Below, in pieces: positions 1 to 8,160 of a stretch of DNA of 64,000 nt. Below the pieces are notes generated by a model that worked only from the letters and a program-made list of their open reading frames with translations, was not told the origin of the DNA and ran no database searches. Made by a program: the position numbers and the translations under genes. Source of the stretch: Pseudomonas sp. Ga0074129 (GTDB lineage Bacteria > Pseudomonadota > Gammaproteobacteria > Pseudomonadales > Pseudomonadaceae). Where the stretch lies: the NCBI GenBank assembly GCA_001465025.1, contig LNDO01000094.1, forward strand, positions 1 to 64,000, read 5' to 3'. Numbering within the stretch: the stretch's first letter is position 1; each line of letters starts with the position of its first letter.

Positions 1-1091
1 TGCCGCGCAGCATTGCCAACTTCAAAGCGTTTGAAAACGCCATCATGCTCGACATCGCCATGGGCGGTTCGACCAACACCATCCTGCACCTGCTGGCCGC
101 CGCGCAAGAAGGCGAAGTGGCGTTTGACCTGCGTGACATTGATCGCCTGTCACGCCGCATTCCACAGCTGTGCAAAGTTGCGCCGAATATCCAGAAATAC
201 CACATGGAAGATGTGCACCGCGCCGGTGGCGTGTTCTCCATCCTCGGCGAACTGGCCCGTGGCGGTCTGCTGCACACCGACATTCCGACCGTTCACAGCG
301 CCTCCATGGCCGACGCCATCGCCCAATGGGACATCACCCAGACCCAGGACGAGGCCGTGCATCACTTCTTCAAGGCCGGCCCGGCAGGCATCCCGACGCA
401 GACCGCGTTCAGCCAGTCGACCCGCTGGGACAGCTTGGATGACGACCGTGAGAACGGCTGCATCCGCAGCGTCGAGCATGCTTATTCCCAAGAAGGCGGC
501 CTGGCCGTGCTGTACGGCAACATCGCCGTGGATGGCTGCGTGGTGAAAACCGCCGGTGTGGATGAGTCGATCCATGTCTTCGAAGGCCGCGCGAAAATCT
601 ACGAAAGCCAGGACAGCGCCGTACGCGGCATCCTCGCTGACGAAGTGGTGGCCGGTGATATCGTCATCATCCGCTACGAAGGCCCGAAAGGCGGTCCAGG
701 CATGCAGGAAATGCTCTACCCCACCAGCTACCTGAAGTCCAAAGGCCTGGGCAAAGCCTGCGCCCTGCTGACCGACGGCCGCTTCTCGGGCGGCACCTCC
801 GGCCTGTCCATCGGTCACGCTTCGCCAGAAGCTGCTTCGGGCGGTGCCATTGGTTTGGTGCGTGAAGGTGACAAAATCCTCATCGACATCCACGAGCGCT
901 CGATCAATCTGCTGATCAGTGATGAAGAACTGGCCGCACGCCGCGTAGAACAGGACAAGAAAGGCTGGAAGCCCGTTGAAAAGCGCCCACGCAAAGTAAC
1001 CACTGCGCTAAAAGCCTACGCCCTGCTGGCCACCAGCGCCGACAAAGGTGCCGTACGCGACAAGGAGTTGCTGGATCGTTTGGTTGACTGA
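1..1091 (+). CDS. ilvD: Dihydroxy-acid dehydratase, C-terminal part (5' end outside window)
   Basis: Iron-sulfur dehydratase of branched-chain amino-acid and pantothenate synthesis; converts 2,3-dihydroxy-isovalerate (or -methylvalerate) to the 2-oxo acid in the cytoplasm. The frame is open from base 3 and begins with [13 protein letters not shown], which is internal to the family, so the start lies upstream. Visible family motifs are [11 protein letters not shown] near the beginning, [12 protein letters not shown], and [15 protein letters not shown]. About 363 residues are present, out of roughly 610 usual for the long IlvD form. The reading frame is intact and ends in TGA just before a strong terminator. 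ilvA, another isoleucine-pathway gene, lies 19 kb away. Confidence 0.97.
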   Translation, partial: PRSIANFKAFENAIMLDIAMGGSTNTILHLLAAAQEGEVAFDLRDIDRLSRRIPQLCKVAPNIQKYHMEDVHRAGGVFSILGELARGGLLHTDIPTVHSASMADAIAQWDITQTQDEAVHHFFKAGPAGIPTQTAFSQSTRWDSLDDDRENGCIRSVEHAYSQEGGLAVLYGNIAVDGCVVKTAGVDESIHVFEGRAKIYESQDSAVRGILADEVVAGDIVIIRYEGPKGGPGMQEMLYPTSYLKSKGLGKACALLTDGRFSGGTSGLSIGHASPEAASGGAIGLVREGDKILIDIHERSINLLISDEELAARRVEQDKKGWKPVEKRPRKVTTALKAYALLATSADKGAVRDKELLDRLVD

Positions 1092-1110
1092 TCGCACCAT
1101 CGCAACATCC

Positions 1111-1139
1111 AGGCCCAGCTACGTGCTGGGCCTTTTTTT
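1111..1139 (+). terminator. Rho-independent terminator of ilvD
   Basis: A perfect 9-bp stem (AGGCCCAGC / GCTGGGCCT) with a 5-base loop is followed by seven T residues, 20 bases after the ilvD stop. Confidence 0.93.
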
Positions 1140-1190
1140 GCCTGCAGGAATGCCGTCTATAGTGAGAAAGCCCGCTGATCGGAATGCTCC

Positions 1191-2129
1191 ATGACCAGAC
1201 CCCTGCTGTTAATCCTGCTGCTACTTCTCAGCGCCTGTTCGCCGCCGGAGAAACCGCCCCTGCGCATCGCCATTAGCCCATGGCCGGGGTATGAGTTTTT
1301 ATACCTGGCCGAACAACTCAAACTGTTCGAGGCGGAGGGTGTCGAGGTGCAAATTGTTCAGTTCAGCTCGCCCATCGACAGTCGCCGCGCTTATGCGACG
1401 GGGCAGGTGGATGGCTTTTGCTCATCGCCAGACGGCGTACTGATTGTCCGCGAACAAAGCCAACGTCAACCCCGCATTGTCTATGTCACCGACTACTCCA
1501 GTGGCGGTGATTTGATCGTCAGCCGTGCAGGTATTACCCATGTTGATCAGTTAGCCGGCAAGCGGGTGGGCGTCGAGGCCGGCACCATCAACAACTTCGT
1601 GCTGGCCCACGCATTGGAAAAGGCCAACCTGACCAGCAACAGCGCACAACGGGTATACCTGGCGCAAAGCGACATGCTCAGCGCCCTGCTCAGCAACGAT
1701 ATAGACGCCGCCGTTACCTACCCACCCTATTCAATTGCCATGCTCAAACAGCCGCACCTTCGGGAGATTTTCAGCACACGGCAAATTCCTGGGGAGATTC
1801 TCGATGTCATCGCCCTCGATGCTGAGGTTATAGCCACCCGCAAAGACGACGTGCACGCCATGCTGCGAGGCCTGGAGGCGGCCTATGAATATGCACGGCA
1901 GAATCCGCAAAAGGCCGACACCATCATGGCGGCGCGCGAAGGCATCACTGTCGACGAGTTTCGCAATAGCATCCTCAATGATCTGTACCTGCTGCGGGCC
2001 GTTGACCAAGCCTTTTACCTCGGCCCCGATCAACGCCTGCTCAAGGCGTTGCAGAGCGCTCAACGCCTCTTGCTGGACAACGGCGAGATCAAGCAAGCGG
2101 TCGATTTGACTACCCTGGTCATGGACTGA
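1191..2129 (+). CDS. Lipoprotein ABC-type solute-binding protein, NMT1/SsuA-like
   Basis: Predicted periplasmic, lipid-anchored solute receptor of 312 residues. The N-terminus is a signal with lipobox LLSAC (Cys16), followed by the class start LRIAISPWPGYEFLYLAEQL, typical of the NMT1/THI5-like and nitrate/sulfonate/taurine binding proteins. No ABC permease or ATPase is adjacent. Instead the stop is only 3 bases before the start of a membrane hybrid histidine kinase, so the two are probably co-transcribed and this protein may present a ligand to the kinase rather than to a transporter; that link is inference from context. A possible -10 box TATAGT lies at 1158-1163. The ligand cannot be told from the sequence. 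Confidence 0.85.
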   Translation: MTRPLLLILLLLLSACSPPEKPPLRIAISPWPGYEFLYLAEQLKLFEAEGVEVQIVQFSSPIDSRRAYATGQVDGFCSSPDGVLIVREQSQRQPRIVYVTDYSSGGDLIVSRAGITHVDQLAGKRVGVEAGTINNFVLAHALEKANLTSNSAQRVYLAQSDMLSALLSNDIDAAVTYPPYSIAMLKQPHLREIFSTRQIPGEILDVIALDAEVIATRKDDVHAMLRGLEAAYEYARQNPQKADTIMAAREGITVDEFRNSILNDLYLLRAVDQAFYLGPDQRLLKALQSAQRLLLDNGEIKQAVDLTTLVMD

Positions 2130-2132
2130 TCA

Positions 2133-5100
2133 ATGCATAAGCGCCACTCACTTTCCCGGCAAATCATGTTGCCGCTAACCCTGCTCTGGCTTGCCTCAGG
2201 CGTGGTTATTTTGCTGCTGTCCTAGCGCAGCGGTGAAACCCAACTGCAGAAACGTCTTGAGGAGCGCGCTCAGATCATTCTCAGCAGCGTGCAAATAAGC
2301 GCAGAGACCGTCAGCCAGATCAGTGACCTGCGTCGGATGGTGATGTCATTGGGTGGTGAACGCGGGGTCAAGTCTCTGCTGATCGTGGCGGGTGAGCCAC
2401 CCACAATCATCGCCAGCACCCGCGCCGAGCAATACATGCAGCGACTGACTGATCTCAGCGCGACGCTTGAAGCAAAATCCATACTCAGCGATGTGTTGCA
2501 CAACAACAAGATTGTCAAACATCACCAAGCGGGTCAGCACTATGACTATGCCGCGCCGCTGCGCCTGATGAACACTCAATTAATGGCGCAGGCCAACACG
2601 CAAGCCGCTATTTACGTAGAACTGGACGTGCGTGACACGCGCCAGCAATTCAACCGCGAAATTCTTCAACAAACCACCTGGCTGATGCTCGCCACTGCTC
2701 TGATGCTCGGCGCCCTGGCCATGCTGCTGCGCCACTTGGTCCTGCAGCCGATGAATACCTTGCTGCAAAGCATCTCCTCCAGCGACTCAAAAGATGTCCT
2801 GAGTAACCTGGAAAAAATCCAGCCTGGCGAATTCGGCGTGCTTGCCAGCACCCTGCACCGCCAATTGGAGCGCGAACTCAAGCATCACCAGCACGTGATC
2901 GATACAGCCGAACAACTGCGCAAGAGTGAAGAGCTGTCGCGGGCCATCATCAGTAACAGCAGCGAGGGGATCATCACCCTGACCGCCGAGGGCACCATCA
3001 GCAGCGTTAACCCGGCCGCTGAGCAACTGTTTGGTTACCAGGCCATCGAGATGCTCGGGCACAAAGTCGATATGCTTCTGCCGCTGCGTTTTCGCCAGGC
3101 CCATGACGGTTATCTGCGTCATTCCGAACTGCATGCACCGCGGATCATCAACAAGACCCGCGACCTCTATGGCTTGCACAAGAACGGCGAAGAGTTTGCC
3201 TTGGAACTGTCGGTATCGCCCTTGCAGATCGGCGGTAAAAAAGCCTTTGTCGGCATGCTGCGCGACATCTCCGCACGCAAACAGTACGAATGGGGCCTGG
3301 AGATTGCGCGCAGCGAGGCTGAAGATGCCAACCGCGCCAAGAGCGAATTTCTGGCCACCATGAGCCACGAGATTCGCACGCCGATGAATGGCGTGATCGG
3401 CATGGCCAAAGTCCTGGCCGACACCGCCATGTCCAAGCAGCAGCAGGAGTTGGTGCATACCCTGCAGGTCTCCGCCGAGTTACTACTGGCGTTACTCAAC
3501 GACATCCTCGACCTGTCCAAAATTGAGGCCGGCATGCTGCGCCTTGAACAGGTGCCCTGCGACTGGGAAGAAATTCTGATCGACGCACTCAGGTTAATGC
3601 AGCCCCAAGCGCAGAAAAAGTCACTGCAACTCCTGCTGCTGATTGACCCCGACGTGCCGCTACAGGTGATGGCCGACCCATTACGTCTACGCCAGATCAT
3701 TCTCAACCTGCTCAACAATGCCATCAAGTTCACCCACCAGGGCCATGTTCACCTGCACCTCAGCGCCAACCCTGCGCCTGACGGGAACACTTTTTATCGC
3801 CTGCACATCCAAGACACTGGCATCGGCATGACACCCGAGCAGCAAGCCAAACTGTTCAAGCCCTTTACCCAAGCCGACTCGTCCACGACGCGCTCGTTCG
3901 GCGGCAGCGGCCTGGGCCTGTCAATTAGCCATAAACTGTTGCGCCTGATGGGTGGTGCAATCAGCCTCAACAGCCAGCCGCAGCAAGGCAGTTGCTTCAG
4001 CCTCAGCCTAACGCTGCCCAGCACGCCAACGGCCAGCAACATGTTGGCCTTGCCGCAGTACGACAAGCGATTGCTGTTACTCGATCCGCAGCCTCTTAAC
4101 TTGGCCATCGTCCAAGCCGCGCTGGGCCCACTGGGCTTTCGCGTGGAACAGCGCTACGACCTGACGCAAGCATTGCCAGCGCATGACCTGCTGCTGGTGT
4201 GTGAGTGTTTTAGAGACACCCTGCCGTTGAGCGCCAACCCCCTGCGCCTCTGGCTGTGCGATCAGCCAGCGAACAGCGAACAGGCTGACGACGCCCATTG
4301 CCTCTGCCGGCCGCTGGCTCAAGCCCAATTACGTCAGGCCGTGCAACGGCTGTTTAATGGCGAGCAGGTATCTATCAGTAAGCCGAGCCTAGAGCGCCGG
4401 CAACACCAACTGCACGGACACCTGCTGGTTATTGAGGACACAGCCATCAACCAAACCGTGCTCAAGGCGATGCTCACGCCCTTCGGCCTGCGCCTGAGCT
4501 TTGCCAACAACGGTCAACTCGGCGTAGACGCTGTGCAACGGGAAGATTTCGACCTGATTCTGATGGACTGCCTGATGCCAGTACTCGATGGCTTTGCCGC
4601 TACCCGGGCCATCCGTGCGTGGGAGCAGCAACAAGGCAAGCCACGCACGCCGATCATTGCCCTGACCGCCAACGCCTATGACGAAATCCGCCAGCGCTGC
4701 AAGCTGGCCGGAATGGACGATTTCCTCAGCAAACCGATCGTGCGCGATACGCTAATCGAATGCCTGCAACGTCACCTGCCTAACAGCCACGTGCCAGCCA
4801 TTACGCCGCCGGACAACCCAACAGCAGACGTGAAAATGACCGACCCCGGATTGCAGCGAATTCTGCTCTTGGCCGAACAGCTTGGCGTAACCAACACTCT
4901 GTTTTTGCTAGAAGAGTTTCAACGACATGCCTTGGACTTTGCCGAACAGTTGCTAAAAGCGTTGCAAGAAGATGACTGGAGCAGCGCTCAACGGATGGTG
5001 CACAGCATCAAAGGCAGCTCCGGAACCCTGGGTATGGATGCGCTCAGCCAACAGGCAGCGGCATTGGAGCGCCGTATCAAGATGGGGCCAGGAGCAGAAC

Positions 5101-5195
5101 CGCTGGCCGAGTTGCAGGCGGCTGCCAAAGCCTTCCACAGCGACCTTGCTCTTACCGCCGCTGCCGCCCTGGAAATCTGCCGAACGCATGCCTAG
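2133..5195 (+). pseudogene. Hybrid sensor histidine kinase interrupted by an in-frame amber codon
   Basis: Reading from ATG 2133 gives a 1020-codon frame, but codon 31 (2223-2225) is TAG, inside the first transmembrane helix (LPLTLLWLASGVVILLLS then stop). After it the frame is open to 5195. Order: a periplasmic sensor region of about 130 residues, a second helix (around WLMLATALMLGALAMLL), a PAS domain, a HisKA domain with phospho-acceptor His412 (MSHEIRTPMNG), a HATPase domain with NLLNNAIKF, DTGIGM and GGSGLGLSIS, a receiver domain with Asp812 (LILMDCLMP), and an Hpt domain with His957 (MVHSIKGSSGTLGM). Architecture is BarA/GacS-like. Internal re-initiation, for example at GTG 2289, would make a protein without its first membrane anchor, leaving the sensor region wrongly placed. 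The stop may be a true mutation or a base-call error. Confidence 0.85.
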
Positions 5196-5310
5196 GTGGA
5201 TGGCCGCTTCGTTCGCGCAACGCCGAGCCCATTGAGACGCGAAGTGCGCGCCGCCCAAGATTCATTTAGCGCGGCCACAACAGTGCAATGCGCGGCAACA
5301 AGCACAGCCC

Positions 5311-5949
5311 TCAACTCACGCCCATATAGCGCCCGGCGCGGTGGTTGATCGCCAGCACCATGTTCAACGCCAACGCACCGAGAATCGACAGCGCGACCTT
5401 GTCCAGCGGCACAACCAACACGGCACCCAACACAATCAGCACGTCGATGCCCATCTGAACTTGGCCAGCACGCAGGCCATAGCGCTCTTGCAGGTACAGC
5501 GCGAGGATGTTCACCCCACCCAGGCTGGCGCGGTGACGGAACAGCATCAGCAAGCCCAGGCCCATGGCAAAACCACCAAACAGCGCGGCATAGACCACGT
5601 TAAGTTGGGCAAACGCCACCCACTGTGGCGTCAACTCGGCCAGCACTGAGACCAAGCCCACCGCGCAAAACGTGCGCAGCGTAAACGGCCAGCCCATGCG
5701 CCAAATGGCTAGGGCATAAAACGGCAGGTTGATCAGAAAGAACACCAGCCCGAACGACCAGCCCAGCAGGTATTTCAGCAGAAAGGCCAAGCCCACAGTG
5801 CCGCCGGTGAGCAACCCGGCCTGGCTGTAAAAGGTGATGCCCAGCGCCACCATCGCAGTGCCCAGCAGCAATGCCAGGCCGTCCTCCCAAAGGGGATGGC
5901 GCATAAATAGCGCGGCAATACGATCCGGCTCGGCGTCAGTGTCATGCAT
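5311..5949 (-). CDS. YitT-family integral membrane protein
   Basis: Polytopic inner-membrane protein of 212 residues with about five to six hydrophobic helices, including LALLLGTAMVALGITFYSQA followed by GLLTGGTVGLAFLLKY. This conserved glycine-rich N-terminal pattern, together with GGFAMGLGLLMLFRHRAS and LGGVNILALYL further on, marks the YitT (DUF161/UPF0750-like) family. Substrate and function are unknown; some relatives are suspected transporters. It stands alone, convergent with the kinase upstream. A perfect hairpin at 6000-6021 lies in its likely leader. Confidence 0.8.
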   Translation of the reverse strand: MHDTDAEPDRIAALFMRHPLWEDGLALLLGTAMVALGITFYSQAGLLTGGTVGLAFLLKYLLGWSFGLVFFLINLPFYALAIWRMGWPFTLRTFCAVGLVSVLAELTPQWVAFAQLNVVYAALFGGFAMGLGLLMLFRHRASLGGVNILALYLQERYGLRAGQVQMGIDVLIVLGAVLVVPLDKVALSILGALALNMVLAINHRAGRYMGVS

Positions 5950-6265
5950 GGAGCAACAACCTTTAGAAAGAAAACGAGGGTGAGGCGCATCGAGCGAAAG
6001 CCTGCATCAACAAATGCAGGCGACCAAACGCTTGGCGGCGGGCGCAGTCACGGACGCCACGCGTGAGTTGAGTCCGACGCCTATAAGCGCCGCAGCCTGC
6101 ATGCTAAACGGCTGGCAACAGGTGCGCCTTGGCGGGGGTCAATGCAACGCCGTAAAGCTCAGCCCGAGCGTAATGCTGTTCACTTAAGCCCCGGGTGGAC
6201 GCGATCATCCCCTCGCCCCTCCGGGTAGAGGGTTAGGGAGAGGGGAGCATTGCAGCCCGAGCGGG
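5950..6265. other. Intergenic region with a perfect hairpin and a CCCTC-type repeat
   Basis: No gene is seen in these 316 bases between the start of the YitT gene and the end of folA. They hold a perfect 8-bp hairpin GCCTGCAT/ATGCAGGC with loop CAACAA at 6000-6021, and an inverted-repeat element at 6208-6246 close to the folA stop. The rest shows nothing recognisable. Confidence 0.6.
6208..6246. repeat. CCCTC/GAGGG inverted-repeat element (REP-like)
   Basis: TCCCCTC at 6208-6214 pairs with GAGGGGA at 6240-6246 around a C-rich then G-rich centre containing AGAGGGTTAGGG. Elements of this look are common intergenic repeats in proteobacterial genomes. It lies 20 bases beyond the folA stop and could act in 3'-end protection or termination. 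Confidence 0.55.
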
Positions 6266-6739
6266 CTATTTGCGGTCCCAGATTTCAAACACATAGCCGG
6301 GGGTTTCCAACCCGGCGGCGTGTTCAATGGCTGAGGATAAATGCCAATCCGTTTCAGCAAACTCAGGGAAGTGCGCATCACCCTGAGGGCTGATGCCGAC
6401 GCGCGTCAGGTACAAGCGCGTCGCCTGAGCCAGGCCAAGCGCATAGAGCTGCGCACCGCCAATCAGCATCAGCTCTTCGGCGTCTTCCGCCAGCGCCCAT
6501 TCTTCGGCGCGCAGCAAAGCCGCTTCCAGGCTGGTGAACACTTCAGCCCCCTCAAGCTGTAAATCCGGCTGACGGCTCACTACCAGATTCAACCGGCCGG
6601 GCAGTGGCCGACCGAGCGAGTCCCAAGTTTTGCGACCCATGATGATCGGCTTGCCCAAGGTCAGTGCCTTGAAGTGCTTGCCGATCACGAGGTTTTCCGC
6701 GAGGGCCGCAATCATGCAAAGGGGGAGAGATGTTTTCAT
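6266..6739 (-). CDS. folA: Dihydrofolate reductase lacking the catalytic Met20-loop region
   Basis: NADPH-dependent reduction of dihydrofolate, needed to recycle the folate used by ThyA. Start ATG 6739 gives MKTSLPLCMIAALAENLVIG, matching the family start; a longer frame to 6808 has no support. Conserved parts are LGKPIIMGRKTWDSLGRPLPGR, split across residues 31-52, and ELMLIGGAQLYALGL. The striking feature is that LVIG is followed directly by KHFKALTLGKP: the 13-14 residues normally between them, containing the PWHLP motif and the catalytic acid (Asp27 of the E. coli enzyme), are absent. The protein is 157 residues against about 168-171 in relatives, and the frame is kept. The product is recognisably FolA but is unlikely to be a normal enzyme. 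The diguanylate cyclase gene lies 40 bases upstream on the same strand. Confidence 0.88.
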   Translation of the reverse strand: MKTSLPLCMIAALAENLVIGKHFKALTLGKPIIMGRKTWDSLGRPLPGRLNLVVSRQPDLQLEGAEVFTSLEAALLRAEEWALAEDAEELMLIGGAQLYALGLAQATRLYLTRVGISPQGDAHFPEFAETDWHLSSAIEHAAGLETPGYVFEIWDRK

Positions 6740-6779
6740 AGGCGCGAGAATACCGACTCCTAGGCGAGGATTGAAGCTT

Positions 6780-7973
6780 TCACCGCAACGCATGGCCCTG
6801 GTCAGCAAAAGACCTGCTCACCACGCAATTACGCCCCTGTTGCTTGGCTTGGTAAAGCGCCGCATCGGCCAGTTGCAGGGCATCGGCAAGATGTTGTTGC
6901 GGCTGCGGCACCAGGTAGGCCATGCCGATGCTCAACGTGACCACGCTGGCGGCGTCCGAATAGGCGTGACTCAGGCCCAGCGCTTCAGTGTCTTGCCGAA
7001 TGTCCTGCAGGATGGCCAGCATCTGCGCCTCATCCAGGCCATACCAAAGCCCGACAAACTCCTCACCGCCGTAACGAGCGGTGCAGTCCAGCGGTCGCCG
7101 CGCGTGCGTATCAATCACCCGCGCGATCTGACGCAAGGCTTTATCACCGGCAGCATGGCCGTAGTGGTCGTTGTAACGTTTGAAGAAATCCACATCCATC
7201 ATCACCACGCCCACCGGTAGCTGGTCGCGCTGCGCCTGCTTCCAGCTTCGTTCGGCACACTCGGTAAAGGCGCGGCGGTTGAACAAGCCGGTGAGGTAAT
7301 CCTTCTCGGCTAAGTCCTGCAAAATGCCGTGGGCAAGAAAACTCTGCCGTGTCGCGTATTCCAGCGAATAACTGCCGACCGAGCCAACAACATTGGCCAA
7401 CGCCAGAAACAGGGCATTGCTGAGCAGCACCTCGCCGGCCATACCGATACTCAGCTCCATCAACACATAGCCGAGAAACACCAACCACCCGCAGATCACC
7501 GCCGTGACGGCGCGCAGACCCGCGAGAAAGTAGAAGAACACCGTGCCCAGAATGATGCCCTCGTAGGGCAAGGTATACGCGTGATAACGGGCCAGGCCGA
7601 TAATGGCCGCCACCCCCAGACCGCAGCCAAGCGCTGCAAGTGCACCAATCCACTGCAAGTGATCACGCCAGGCCCGCTGATAGGTGGCTACCCAAACCAA
7701 CAATAGCGTCGGCTGGAGCACGCACACGCGCACCAGAAGCACCTGTTTACGCAACGGGTCCGGCATGCTCAGGGCGTCCATCACGACAAACAACAGGCCG
7801 ATGACCATGGCCACCATCACGGCCCAGCGCACCCGGCGCAGAAAGACTTCAGCGTGGTAGCGCCTGTAAGCCGGCTCCAGTGAAGGCGCAAAACGCAGCC
7901 AGCGAAAGCCCTGCTGATGCTGACGTAAGTAGGGGGAGTCCTCACTGGCCCAGGCCAGACGGGGTAAGGTCAC
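6780..7973 (-). CDS. Membrane diguanylate cyclase (GGDEF domain)
   Basis: Predicted to make cyclic di-GMP from two GTP. Residues about 45-205 contain five or six hydrophobic helices forming a membrane sensor. The catalytic domain begins at LTGLFNRRAF and carries the active-site signature GGEEF (within TARYGGEEFVG). An inhibitory-site RxxD (RPLD) lies exactly five residues before GGEEF, so product feedback inhibition is likely. The metal/GTP-site segment MMDVDFFKRYNDHYGH is also intact. There is no EAL or PAS domain. The 397-residue gene ends 40 bases before folA, and the two may share a transcript. Confidence 0.93.
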   Translation of the reverse strand: MTLPRLAWASEDSPYLRQHQQGFRWLRFAPSLEPAYRRYHAEVFLRRVRWAVMVAMVIGLLFVVMDALSMPDPLRKQVLLVRVCVLQPTLLLVWVATYQRAWRDHLQWIGALAALGCGLGVAAIIGLARYHAYTLPYEGIILGTVFFYFLAGLRAVTAVICGWLVFLGYVLMELSIGMAGEVLLSNALFLALANVVGSVGSYSLEYATRQSFLAHGILQDLAEKDYLTGLFNRRAFTECAERSWKQAQRDQLPVGVVMMDVDFFKRYNDHYGHAAGDKALRQIARVIDTHARRPLDCTARYGGEEFVGLWYGLDEAQMLAILQDIRQDTEALGLSHAYSDAASVVTLSIGMAYLVPQPQQHLADALQLADAALYQAKQQGRNCVVSRSFADQGHALR

Positions 7974-8160
7974 GGCTGTACTCGTTTACGAATCGGGTGA
8001 GTGGTTGCGGCAGGTTAACGTGATCAAGCCTAGCAGGTGGTTAAAAAACGTAGCCGAGATGCAGGCTCAACGCGTCCGACTTATCGGCGGCGCAGCCTGC
8101 GCTGCCATGCCCGCGCGGCTGGGGGTATGCTTGGTTATCAGCCTATAAACGGAACACTGC

